Under the pieces are notes generated by a model. The model made no database searches, had not been told where the DNA came from, and worked only from the letters and a program-made list of their open reading frames with translations. 54,365 bases of DNA from Candidatus Parcubacteria bacterium (lineage in GTDB: Bacteria; Patescibacteriota; Microgenomatia; UBA12405), in contig JAEZTF010000013.1 of assembly GCA_023443725.1 (NCBI GenBank), positions 1-54,365 on the forward strand. The letters run 5' to 3'. This document shows, one piece after another, positions 39,259 to 46,641 of the stretch (position 1 is its first letter; the number at the start of each line of letters is the position of its first letter). A program made the position numbers and the translations under genes.

Positions 39259-42200
39259 TTAATTATTAATTGTGTTTAAGCTGGATTTAAGTTCGTTCAG
39301 TAAGCTTATAAACTTACCCTTTTCGAATCGAAAACCCTTCTTTGTAAAACCTTGATATTTTTCTGTGTTTATAAACTTTCTAATATCTATCATTGGTAAT
39401 CCATTATCATTATTAATCGAAGATATAATTAGAACAGCATCTTTTTCATCTAACCAATCAAGTTTCTTCTCCTGACCATCTTGTAATAATTCGTCGCAAT
39501 TAGTAAAAAATTCTGCTGAATTATCTAAGCTAAATCCAAAACCTTTTTGGGTAAAACCAATATAATCTCCATTTTTCAAAAACTCATTTATCCAAATAAA
39601 GTTCTTTTTTGTTTTTGAAACTACAAGATCTCGATAACTATCATAGTTAAACCTAAATAATTCCTGGAAGGTATTTTCATCTTTTTTATTTTTTTTAGTT
39701 TTATTATTTTTTGTCTTTTTAGTTTTATTATTTTTATCTTTAACTTTTACCACTGGATTTGTGAGATCTAATTGTGTGGATTTTGTAATCAACACTTCTG
39801 TTTGCGTGACTTCTTTATTGTTATCAGAATAATTTTCTAATACCTCACTAACTATTTCTGTTTGAATTGGTTCCTTATTTTCTTCAATAGAATTATTAAT
39901 AATTGTTTCAATCACTTCCTCATCATCTAAACTTAACCCAAGCCTGATGTCCTCGGCTATTTGGTTTTTATTATATGCTTCATCAACCCAATCAGAATAT
40001 GGAATGCGATAGAATTTCCAGCCGGCTCTTTCAAGAATATTTTGTCTTTCAATATCAGAAACTACATAAATATCTGAGTTTTCATCTTCAAAGTGAGTGG
40101 GGCCATCGCATTCTATTGCAAGTTTCTTGTTATTTTTTCTGTTAGTTAATACAAAATCGATTTTGAAGCCACAACTTTCAACTTGATTCTGAATGTCGAT
40201 TTCATTATGCAACTCAGAATTAATAAAATGGTAAAATTCTTCCTCAAAATGAGAGTCAAATTGTTTAAGTTCTTTATTAAAGAAATTAATTTCTCCATAT
40301 TTTTGAACATAATCTAAATATCTTTTTATCCAAATACCTTCCGGCCATGATTCTGGAGTTAAGGATGTAACACAATGAACTTGTAGCCTTGCACGAGAGA
40401 AAGCTACGTTTACACGTCCAGCATTAAGCTCTTTGTTAATTTCACCTTGTTCTCCGGTTAAGGGGACATATCTCTTTTTCTGATCGGGTGAAGTTAAAAC
40501 AAATGAATAAATGATAATATCTCGTTCATCACCCTGTATACCCTCGATAATTGACACCTTAATTGAGTCATCATTTATTAATTGTTTTAAGAGCATGGCT
40601 TGCTCGTTAAAAAAGGTTAGAACGCCGATTGATTTATCTTTAGTTGATGGATCTTTTTTTAAATCGGATACTAATTTAACAATATATTTTGCTTCACATA
40701 AATTTGTTTTATCGGAAGTATCTTCCGATTTGTCTGCTTTGATAATATGGTTTATTAATATTCGATTTGTACCTGGTACTGGCAGATAATTCGTATTTAA
40801 TACTTCTAACTTTCTTTTCTTTGGTTCATAAAAATATTTGTTTGAGAACCCAATAATTTCCTTGGGTGATCGGTAATGGCATAATAAAGTTTCTTGTTTA
40901 AATCCTCTTAGTGTTCCAATATCCATTACTGATTTAACCGAATCATCTTTGCTTTTGATTTGTAAATGTTCGGGAATATGAAATTTAACTGCTATTTCTT
41001 CAAGTGACCGATTAGTTTTGAATTTAATCGAATCGTCCCTCATTTGAAAACTATCACCGAAGAAAATAACTCTTTTTGACCTAAACATGGCTGGCAATGC
41101 ATAGGCTAGATTACATTGAGAAGCTTCGTCTAATATAATGTAATCAAATAAATTTCTTTGGAGAGGAATCAAACGACTTGCATCTTCAAGATCCATTATC
41201 CATACTGGGACCAATTCTTTAATCGTCTCAAAATTAGCTGGGTCTTTTTTTAATTTGTCAAAAGTTCTATAAGCTCTTTTACTTTTAGTTAAAGCTTTGG
41301 CAATCCTAGCTACTGTACCTCTAATACTTGCCCGATAAGTAGCGCTAGTAATTTGGTCTTTAATTCTGTTCTTAATGTAATATTTTATTCTTGTTTTCTG
41401 ATCTTCCTTGACTCTCTTTAATTCTTTGTTTACTTCGTTAGGTTGTGTGATTTTTAATTTATTTATTTTGTCTAATACGTTTAACGTTTCTTTCAAAGAA
41501 TTTATTGTTTTACTTACTCCATTTTCCTTGAATAAAACTTCTATTTTCTCTAAAGATGTGTGATCTATACCCAACTCAACTATTCTTGATTCATATTTTT
41601 CAATTAAAGATTTATGCTGTTCGAGTGAATTCAAATATTTAAAGAATTCTTTAACTCTTTCAATTTTTTTAATTTTTTGGGATTTTGGTATTTTCTCATT
41701 GACTATGAAATTTAAATCTTCAAAAATTTCTCTTGGGAGTTTGTCGGTAATAGGTTTTATTTTTAATAAACCGATTTTATTAGCTACTGAAGCTATAAAA
41801 CTATCTCGGTCATATAAAATTGTTTTTATAGAATTAACATAATCTTCAATTACTAACTCAAATTCTGTAGATCTATCAAGAACTAATTCGTATTTTTTAT
41901 TTAATATATCGTGGTCTGTATAAGTTTTTATATAACAACCACAATAATCTGACACTTGTAAAATAGATTTTTCTAAATCCTTTATATTTTTATATTGAGA
42001 CTCATCAAAATTTTCAATAAATTTTTCTTTGTTCGGAATATTAATAATGAATTTTTGTAGTTTTAATAATTTTTCTCTAAGTTCAGTAAATTCTCGTTGT
42101 ACATTAATAGATATTGAAAATTCTTCCTGTAGATCTTCTAAACTTGCTCCATTTTGAACTACTAAACGATTTGGATACTTTGGTTCATTTATATATTGAG

Positions 42201-43392
42201 TCAGGCCGGACAATGTATAAGAAGCTCCATCTGCTTCTTCTTCCATTGAATACAAAGGAGATGATCGATTTGGTATATAGCCATATAAATAATCAATATT
42301 AAGCTGCTTGAGTTTATCTTTTACGACTTTTAACGCTTGAGCCTTTTGACTAAGGAATAATACTCTTTTTCCGTTAGCCGCTAAATGACAAAGAAGGTTA
42401 CTTATAGTTTGTGATTTACCTGTTCCTGGTGGCCCTTCTATTATTGCAGCTTTATTGTTAATTATTGAAAGCGCTTTCAGTTGATACTTGTCATAATCAA
42501 ATGGAAAAAATAATTCTCCATCTTCATTATTAATTGAAGTTTCATTATTTAAATCATCGTCCATTACCCAACTACCTAGAGATGTTTCAATAAGATCTTC
42601 TTCCGAAATTTTTAATAAATCTTTTAAATCAGAACTTAAAAAATAATTGGACTTTGCAGATAATGAAATTATATATTTATTTAGTTTAAAAGAATCTTCT
42701 CCAAATTGAATTTTTGACAGTTTTAATTTTGCTTTTAAAGAATTCCAAATTTTATCAACAACTTCCTCTTTTAGGGGTAATATTAATGATCCTTGATCCT
42801 CTAGATCATTAAAAAGTTCGATTAATTCAAAATAACTATCATCAGTTAAAACACCATTTAAAAAACCAATATTGGGAACAATATTCTGATCTTGAAAAGA
42901 AATATAATATTTGTTTTGATATGATTCGATTTTTATTGGAATGTAAAACAAAGGATATTCATCAATTTTTGGTGGTGATTTAATTTCTTTTTCACTCTCG
43001 TCATCTTTTATAGATATTTCTAAATCTTCAACTTCTTCCGGAATCTCAACCTTAAAATATCCAAAATTTAAATTTATTTGTTTAGTAAATTCATCGACTT
43101 TATATTTATTTTTTATTTCTTCTAGTTTTAAAGCTATTGATTTTTGATTAAAATATTCTTCTTTATTTTCATCAGTCAACTCTTTTGGATTAAGTTGATA
43201 AAAATCCTTTAGATCAATTAGTAATTTCTTTTCTTCGGCCACATCAGAGGTTTCAATACTATCCAAATTAAAATAGCTGGTTAAATCTTCAGTAGATAAC
43301 TTGTATCGAGATAATGCAGGATTTATTAATTTTATATAACCCGAACAATAGCTAAGTAGATTTTTTAAATTTATATCCTTATTCTTATCCAT
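39259..43392 (-). CDS. DUF4011-like SF1 helicase with C-terminal Vsr/MTES-type nuclease
   Basis: A 1377-residue protein. Residues 1-300 resemble the DUF4011-type front of large SF1 helicases (YPLFYIPIKI ... NIGFLNGVL near 150-180). The helicase core has Walker A EGPPGTGKSQ near 318, LFLSQKAQALKVV, Walker B YIILDEASQC near 750, GDSFQMRDD, IIEGIQGDERDIII and NVAFSRARL near 995. A PD-(D/E)XK nuclease of the Vsr/REase_MTES type follows: FKIDFVL, IECDGPTHF near 1092, then ILERAGWKFYRIPYSDW. The end carries two GFTxKGFxF motifs. The architecture matches a reported antiviral class (DUF4011-helicase-Vsr). No other defence gene is identifiable. Confidence 0.85.
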   Translation of the reverse strand: MDKNKDINLKNLLSYCSGYIKLINPALSRYKLSTEDLTSYFNLDSIETSDVAEEKKLLIDLKDFYQLNPKELTDENKEEYFNQKSIALKLEEIKNKYKVDEFTKQINLNFGYFKVEIPEEVEDLEISIKDDESEKEIKSPPKIDEYPLFYIPIKIESYQNKYYISFQDQNIVPNIGFLNGVLTDDSYFELIELFNDLEDQGSLILPLKEEVVDKIWNSLKAKLKLSKIQFGEDSFKLNKYIISLSAKSNYFLSSDLKDLLKISEEDLIETSLGSWVMDDDLNNETSINNEDGELFFPFDYDKYQLKALSIINNKAAIIEGPPGTGKSQTISNLLCHLAANGKRVLFLSQKAQALKVVKDKLKQLNIDYLYGYIPNRSSPLYSMEEEADGASYTLSGLTQYINEPKYPNRLVVQNGASLEDLQEEFSISINVQREFTELREKLLKLQKFIINIPNKEKFIENFDESQYKNIKDLEKSILQVSDYCGCYIKTYTDHDILNKKYELVLDRSTEFELVIEDYVNSIKTILYDRDSFIASVANKIGLLKIKPITDKLPREIFEDLNFIVNEKIPKSQKIKKIERVKEFFKYLNSLEQHKSLIEKYESRIVELGIDHTSLEKIEVLFKENGVSKTINSLKETLNVLDKINKLKITQPNEVNKELKRVKEDQKTRIKYYIKNRIKDQITSATYRASIRGTVARIAKALTKSKRAYRTFDKLKKDPANFETIKELVPVWIMDLEDASRLIPLQRNLFDYIILDEASQCNLAYALPAMFRSKRVIFFGDSFQMRDDSIKFKTNRSLEEIAVKFHIPEHLQIKSKDDSVKSVMDIGTLRGFKQETLLCHYRSPKEIIGFSNKYFYEPKKRKLEVLNTNYLPVPGTNRILINHIIKADKSEDTSDKTNLCEAKYIVKLVSDLKKDPSTKDKSIGVLTFFNEQAMLLKQLINDDSIKVSIIEGIQGDERDIIIYSFVLTSPDQKKRYVPLTGEQGEINKELNAGRVNVAFSRARLQVHCVTSLTPESWPEGIWIKRYLDYVQKYGEINFFNKELKQFDSHFEEEFYHFINSELHNEIDIQNQVESCGFKIDFVLTNRKNNKKLAIECDGPTHFEDENSDIYVVSDIERQNILERAGWKFYRIPYSDWVDEAYNKNQIAEDIRLGLSLDDEEVIETIINNSIEENKEPIQTEIVSEVLENYSDNNKEVTQTEVLITKSTQLDLTNPVVKVKDKNNKTKKTKNNKTKKNKKDENTFQELFRFNYDSYRDLVVSKTKKNFIWINEFLKNGDYIGFTQKGFGFSLDNSAEFFTNCDELLQDGQEKKLDWLDEKDAVLIISSINNDNGLPMIDIRKFINTEKYQGFTKKGFRFEKGKFISLLNELKSSLNTINN

Positions 43393-43535
43393 ATTATTAG
43401 TTATTTAAATAACTAATTATATCCTAATATATTTGGTTTTTATTAAAAAATATTATTCAAATTTTTGCGTTTTCCGACCGAGCCAGTAGTTTTTTATCTG
43501 TGTAGTGTTTTGTTTATACGCTTTATATTTTTGGC
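43393..43535. other. Helicase upstream region with palindromic operator candidate
   Basis: An AT-rich non-coding stretch. It holds a perfect 22-bp palindrome (43396-43417; half-site ATTAGTTATTT) starting 4 bp upstream of the helicase ATG, and a minus-strand TATAAT at 43421-43416 abutting it. The rest (about 43422-43535) shows no gene or recognisable signal. Confidence 0.5.
43396..43421 (-). promoter_or_regulatory. -10 element and 22-bp perfect palindrome upstream of the helicase
   Basis: TATAAT (43421-43416) is followed by the palindrome centred at 43406/43407. The predicted transcription start would fall inside the palindrome, the classical position for a repressor operator, which fits a gene that must be silent until needed. 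Confidence 0.45.
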
Positions 43536-43587
43536 AAAAAAAATCCCTCTATCGAGAACCCTTTTTAGTAAAAGACTCTCGACAGAG
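43536..43587 (-). terminator. Rho-independent terminator after the tRNA-like element
   Basis: On the minus strand CTCTGTCGAGA (43587-43577) pairs with TCTCGATAGAG (43557-43547): 11 bp with one G-U. An inner CTTTT/AAAAG stem lies in the loop, and GGA and eight T (43543-43536) follow. The 5' arm is shared with the 3' strand of the tRNA-like acceptor and T stem. Confidence 0.7.
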
Positions 43588-43660
43588 AAAATTGAACTCT
43601 CACGTCCTTGTGACTATCCGCTTTCAGGGCGAGCGTATCTACCAGTTCCTCTATGTCGCT
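43577..43660 (-). pseudogene. Degenerate class II tRNA (Leu/Ser-like)
   Basis: The minus strand shows a class II tRNA outline: AACTGGTAGATACGC (D-loop as in tRNA-Leu), anticodon arm CTCGC-CCTGAAA-GCGGA, a long variable arm closed by CAC/GTG, and the T-arm GAGAG-TTCAATT-TTCTC. Defects: the outer two acceptor pairs are mismatched, the D stem is broken, one anticodon-stem pair is lost, and the loop has C at position 33 where U is expected. The acceptor 3' strand merges into a terminator. It is more likely a dead tRNA or a tRNA-derived element than a working tRNA. Confidence 0.45.
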
Positions 43661-43672
43661 GCTCCCCCGCGT
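43660..43672. repeat. 13-bp direct repeat of the tRNA-Asn 3' end (left copy)
   Basis: TGCTCCCCCGCGT is identical to 44086-44098, which is the 3' end of tRNA-Asn (part of the T stem, the acceptor strand and G73). The two copies enclose the GIY-YIG gene and look like attachment-site halves or a recombination scar. Confidence 0.5.
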
Positions 43673-43728
43673 CCTTCGATAATCTCAGGATAAATTACCT
43701 TCCTTCATTTCATTCAGGACAAGCTCAC
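43673..43728 (+). repeat. Short interspersed repeats with TCAGGATAA/TCAGGACAA core (copies 1 and 2)
   Basis: CCTTCG...CTCAGGATAAATTACC (43673-43699) and CCTTC...TTCAGGACAAGCTCAC (about 43699-43728) share the order CCTTC, CAGGA-AA and CTCAC with a third copy at 43986-44019. They are short repeats without coding sense. Confidence 0.45.
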
Positions 43729-43751
43729 TTCACAATGCGATAGAATGTTTT

Positions 43752-44012
43752 ATGTGGGTCGTTTATTTACTTCTTGGGAATCAGAAAATCATTTATACAG
43801 GAATAACTGATGATTTAAAAAATAGGTTAAGACAACATAAAAATGGTCAATCAAAATTTACCAAAAGATTTAAAGAGATTGAGTTAATTTACACAGAAAA
43901 TTTTGAAACAAAAACTAAAGCTGCTAAAAGAGAACGAGAAATTAAAGGATGGAGTCGAAATAAAAAAATTGAAAAACTTGAACTTCCTTCGTCGCTATAC
44001 TCCTCAGGATAA
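43752..44012 (+). CDS. GIY-YIG family mini-nuclease
   Basis: An 86-residue single-domain GIY-YIG protein: VVYLLLGNQKIIYTGITDDL (GIY and YTG in place of YIG, near 4-23), LKNRLRQHKNG with the catalytic Arg near 27, and a Glu-bearing helix AAKREREIKGWSR near 57. This size group (UPF0213-like) is common in CPR genomes, and its DNA target is unknown. The last nine residues (LPSSLYSSG) and the stop come from repeat copy 3, so the natural end may have been replaced. It lies between the copies of the tRNA-Asn 3' end and next to an intron-bearing tRNA, a setting that suggests mobility. Confidence 0.85.
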   Translation: MWVVYLLLGNQKIIYTGITDDLKNRLRQHKNGQSKFTKRFKEIELIYTENFETKTKAAKREREIKGWSRNKKIEKLELPSSLYSSG

Positions 44013-44019
44013 ACTCACC
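43986..44019 (+). repeat. Short interspersed repeat (copy 3), overlapping the GIY-YIG 3' end
   Basis: CCTTCG...CTCCTCAGGATAAACTCACC matches copy 1 at 43673-43699. It supplies the last codons and the TAA stop of the GIY-YIG gene. Confidence 0.45.
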
Positions 44020-44044
44020 AAAGATTAAAGCCAGTATGGAAAAT

Positions 44045-44086
44045 AAACATCAAAAAAGCCGGATTTTACCGGCTTTTTTGATGTTT
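44045..44086. terminator. Strong 18-bp hairpin, bidirectional terminator
   Basis: AAACATCAAAAAAGCCGG (44045-44062) and its exact reverse complement (44069-44086) enclose the 6-nt loop ATTTTA. The T-rich arm on each strand gives a U-tract, so it can end both the tRNA-Asn transcript (minus) and the GIY-YIG transcript (plus). Confidence 0.85.
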
Positions 44087-44098
44087 GCTCCCCCGCGT
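44086..44098. repeat. 13-bp direct repeat, tRNA-Asn 3' end (right copy)
   Basis: Identical to 43660-43672. This copy lies in the genuine tRNA, covering G73, the 3' acceptor strand and three T-stem bases. Confidence 0.5.
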
Positions 44099-44377
44099 GG
44101 ACTCGAACCACGGACCGATCGCTTACAAGACACCCTAAAATTTCTAATAGGCTTGGACTATATCATATTCCTAAAAATAGGAACTCGGGCGCTAAATGGT
44201 GTAATCACCTAGTCTCTGAACCTTCCTTAATAAATTAAGGCTTGGCTGCGGGTTGCCTTAGTCCGAAATTTTGGACCTTAGGTTTCACGCAATTCACCCA
44301 ATTTTTCAAATTCGATTACTCGAATAAGCTGCTAATTTCGTAACAGGCGAGCGCTCTACCGACTGAGCTACAGGGGA
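44088..44377 (-). tRNA. tRNA-Asn(GUU) interrupted by a group I intron
   Basis: The 5' exon (44377-44343) gives the acceptor TCCCCTG, D arm GCTCAGTCGGTAGAGC, anticodon stem CTCGC and loop CTGT. The 3' exon (44125-44088) gives TAA, stem GCGAT, T arm CGTGG-TTCGAGT-CCACG, acceptor CGGGGGA and G73. The acceptor pairs over all seven positions (one U-G). The joined loop CTGTTAA has anticodon GUU, and both the loop and G73 match bacterial tRNA-Asn. CCA is not encoded. The outermost anticodon-stem pair is C-U, a small irregularity. An 18-bp terminator hairpin follows. Confidence 0.93.
44126..44342 (-). ncRNA. Group I self-splicing intron in tRNA-Asn
   Basis: A 217-nt intron between tRNA positions 35 and 36. 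P1 forms between exon CUGU and intron GCAG with the required U-G at the 5' splice site; the intron ends in G. Core elements follow in order: P2 ATTCGA/TCGAAT, a P/Q region with GGCAACCCGCAGCC, P6a CCTTAA/TTAAGG, R GTTCAGAGACTA, P8 GGTG/CACC and S GATATAGTCC, where GACTA pairs with TAGTC to make P7. It has no ORF inside. The signature is close to the IC3 introns of bacterial tRNAs. It should splice without protein. Confidence 0.9.
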
Positions 44378-44541
44378 ATGTTTAATTAATTAATAATTAA
44401 GAATTAATAATTACTAATTAAAATTTGAATGTGCAGATAGGACTGGGTTTGATTATAAGATAATTAAAGACCAAAGTCCATAATTATCTTGTTTCTCTTT
44501 GTTTTAATTTAATTTGGAAAACAAAATAATTATGAACTTAC

Positions 44542-44550
44542 TGATATAAT
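44542..44550 (+). promoter_or_regulatory. Extended -10 of the histidine phosphatase gene
   Basis: TGA-TATAAT (hexamer 44545-44550), then ATTAGCC and the ATG at 44558; the 7-nt gap predicts a leaderless transcript. The region from 44378 to 44541 is AT-rich and shows nothing else I can name. Confidence 0.6.
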
Positions 44551-44557
44551 ATTAGCC

Positions 44558-45112
44558 ATGAAATTAATAATAGTCCGACATGGACAAACAATTGCTAATT
44601 CAAAAAAAATTATCCAAGGAAAAATGCCTGGAAAATTAACTAAAAAAGGGATTGAACAATCTAAAATTGTTGGAAAACAACTAAAAGAAAAATATCCAAA
44701 GATTGATTTAGTATTTTGTTCCCCATTAAATCGATGTGTAGAAACTTTGAATAATATTTTGGAAGAATATCCAATTGAAAGTGAAATATTAATGTCAAAT
44801 TTACTTGAAGAAAGAGGATTTGGAGAATGGGAAGGCACAGAGGAAAATTTAATTGATTGGGAAGAAATAGACAAAGATAGTATAGAAAACAAAAAAATGG
44901 GAGTGGAAAGTTGGGTTGATGTCCAAAAAAGAGTGGAACTTTTTTTGGAAGATTTAAAACTTGAAGACAATAAAGAAACAGTTTTGATTGTTAGCCACGG
45001 AGGACCAATTAAAGTAATGATCAATAAAATAACTGGTAAAGAGTTTGATAATATAGAAGTCGAAAACGGAAAAATTATAGAATTAGACTACGAAACTGAA
45101 TTGGAATACTAA
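44558..45112 (+). CDS. Histidine phosphatase (phosphoglycerate mutase-like)
   Basis: A 184-residue enzyme of the histidine phosphatase branch 1. The phosphohistidine motif is IIVRHGQT at 4-11 (His8), the second Arg is in SPLNRCVET near 57, the acid/base Glu in LLEERGFGEWEG near 85 and the second catalytic His in VSHGG near 148. It lacks the length and insertions of true dPGM (about 230-250), so a phosphatase acting on a phospho-metabolite is more likely than a mutase. It converges with the NUDIX gene, with stops 2 bp apart. Confidence 0.92.
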   Translation: MKLIIVRHGQTIANSKKIIQGKMPGKLTKKGIEQSKIVGKQLKEKYPKIDLVFCSPLNRCVETLNNILEEYPIESEILMSNLLEERGFGEWEGTEENLIDWEEIDKDSIENKKMGVESWVDVQKRVELFLEDLKLEDNKETVLIVSHGGPIKVMINKITGKEFDNIEVENGKIIELDYETELEY

Positions 45113-45114
45113 AA

Positions 45115-45522
45115 TTATCTGGTTAAAAACTCAACAAGTTTTTCTAAGAAAGCAATTTTTGGTAAGTCTTTGATCTCTTCTAGAGTAGCCCAACAAAATT
45201 CATCGTGATCTTCGGGATTTAGAGTAATATCTCCTGATTGATAGTCGCAATCATAAATAACTTCGAATTGGTGACGAAGACCATTGATATGATCATGAAC
45301 AAAAATAGGATTATTTATTTTGACAACTAAATTAGTTTCTTCCATGACTTCTCGAGCAACACATTGCAAAATATTTTCTTCAAATTCAACCGTACCTCCG
45401 GGTATATCCCAAAGTCCTGGCATATAATCATCAGTAAGACTGCGACGAGTAACAAGGAATTGATTGCCTTTTTTAATTAGAGCGTGACCAGCAATTTTGA
45501 AAAATGGCTCAGTCTGACTCAT
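45115..45522 (-). CDS. NUDIX hydrolase downstream of rpoD
   Basis: A 135-residue Nudix protein. The box is G-GTVEF-E-ENILQCVA-REVMEET-N (about 42-64), matching GX5EX7REUXEE with T in place of G near the end. The N-terminal FKIAGHALIKKGNQFLVTRR and the later DHDEFCWATLEEIKDLP fit MutT/ADP-ribose-type members. Its start codon directly follows the rpoD stop (no gap), so it belongs to the dnaG-rpoD transcript. It differs from the NUDIX gene at 18288 in sequence and context. Confidence 0.92.
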   Translation of the reverse strand: MSQTEPFFKIAGHALIKKGNQFLVTRRSLTDDYMPGLWDIPGGTVEFEENILQCVAREVMEETNLVVKINNPIFVHDHINGLRHQFEVIYDCDYQSGDITLNPEDHDEFCWATLEEIKDLPKIAFLEKLVEFLTR

Positions 45523-46608
45523 TTATTCCAAATAATCTTGTAATTTCTTACGACGGGATGGATGACGGAGTTTACGGAGAGCTTTGGCTTCGATTTGACG
45601 GATACGTTCACGAGTAACATTAAAAATTTTGCCGACTTCTTCAAGAGTTTTTGGAGTTTCCCCCATTAGTCCAAAACGGAGAGATAAAACTTTGGTTTCT
45701 CTTTCATCTAAAGAACTTAAAACTTCTTCGATTGATTCTCTTAATAATTCTTTACTAGTTTCTTCATAAGGAGACATTTGAGTGGTATCTTCAATAAAAT
45801 CTCCCAAAAATGAGTCTTCATCGTCGCCAACTGGAGTAGAAAGTGAGGTAGTATCCTGAGAAATACGATAAATTTCTTCAACTTTATCAATAGAAACACC
45901 AACTTCATCAGCAATTTGTTCGATGGTTGGTTCGTGACCTAATCTTTGAGTAAGAGCTCGGGTAGCCTTGTAAACTTTGTTGATAGTTTCCACCATGTGA
46001 ACTGGAATACGAATGGTTTTGGCTTGATCAGCAATAGCACGAGTAATAGCTTGTCGAATCCACCAGGTAGCATAAGTAGAAAATTTAAAACCACGATGCC
46101 AATCGAATTTTTCGACAGCTCGCATAAGTCCTTGATTTCCTTCTTGAACTAAATCGAGGAAAGTTAGTCCTCGACCAATATATTTCTTGGCAATAGATAC
46201 GACTAAACGTAAGTTAGCATTGATTAAATCTTCCCGAGCAACTTGAGAACCTTTTTCAATAGATTTAGCTAAAGTTACTTCTTCATCAAAAGTAAGAAGA
46301 TCGATTTTACCGATTTCTTTAAGATACATTCTGACCGAATCAACATTATTTTTTTGAGTTAAAAGAGTGAGAAGATCGGAAGATTTTGATTTTTCTCTTT
46401 CACTTTCGATGACTTCTTTGGATTCAACTTTATCAAAAACATCGATACCTCGTTCAAAAAGATAATCAAAAATATTATCAATCTCGTCAATATATTTCTC
46501 AGGTTCGGGGATTTGGCTTAAAATCTCATCATTTGTCAAATAATGGAGCTTCTTGGCTTGATTAAGTAAATTTTGCTTAATCTTGGATAGATTTAGAGTT
46601 GCCGCCAT
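45523..46608 (-). CDS. rpoD: Primary sigma factor RpoD (sigma-70)
   Basis: A 361-residue principal sigma factor. Region 1.2 is SVRMYLKEIGKIDLLTFDEE near 90. Region 2 has ANLRLVVSIAKKYIGRGLTF, LDLVQEGNQGLMRAVEKFDW and KFSTYATWWIRQAITRAIAD, the -10 reading helix. Region 3 follows with RIPVHMVETINK, and region 4 has LSLRFGLMGETPKTLEEVG and VTRERIRQIEAKALRKLRHP, which reads the -35. Region 1.1 is short and the non-conserved insertion is absent, as in other small primary sigmas. A minus-strand TACAAT lies 7 nt upstream of the ATG. With dnaG upstream it forms the classical macromolecular-synthesis gene pair. Confidence 0.97.
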   Translation of the reverse strand: MAATLNLSKIKQNLLNQAKKLHYLTNDEILSQIPEPEKYIDEIDNIFDYLFERGIDVFDKVESKEVIESEREKSKSSDLLTLLTQKNNVDSVRMYLKEIGKIDLLTFDEEVTLAKSIEKGSQVAREDLINANLRLVVSIAKKYIGRGLTFLDLVQEGNQGLMRAVEKFDWHRGFKFSTYATWWIRQAITRAIADQAKTIRIPVHMVETINKVYKATRALTQRLGHEPTIEQIADEVGVSIDKVEEIYRISQDTTSLSTPVGDDEDSFLGDFIEDTTQMSPYEETSKELLRESIEEVLSSLDERETKVLSLRFGLMGETPKTLEEVGKIFNVTRERIRQIEAKALRKLRHPSRRKKLQDYLE

Positions 46609-46615
46609 GGCGTAT

Positions 46616-46621
46616 ATTGTA
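46616..46621 (-). promoter_or_regulatory. -10 element of rpoD
   Basis: TACAAT on the minus strand, followed by ATACGCC and the rpoD ATG at 46608. The 7-nt spacing allows a leaderless rpoD message independent of dnaG. Confidence 0.4.
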
Positions 46622-46641
46622 TAGTAAAAAATGAAATAAAT

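Noticed and set aside
43465..43743. Two overlapping plus-strand ORFs of 92 and 62 codons
   Set aside because: They run antisense through the terminator, the tRNA-like element and the short repeats, and have no protein-like composition or start signal.
44558..45112. Phosphoglycerate mutase of glycolysis
   Set aside because: The protein is too short and lacks the insertions of cofactor-dependent mutase; only the general histidine phosphatase motifs are present.
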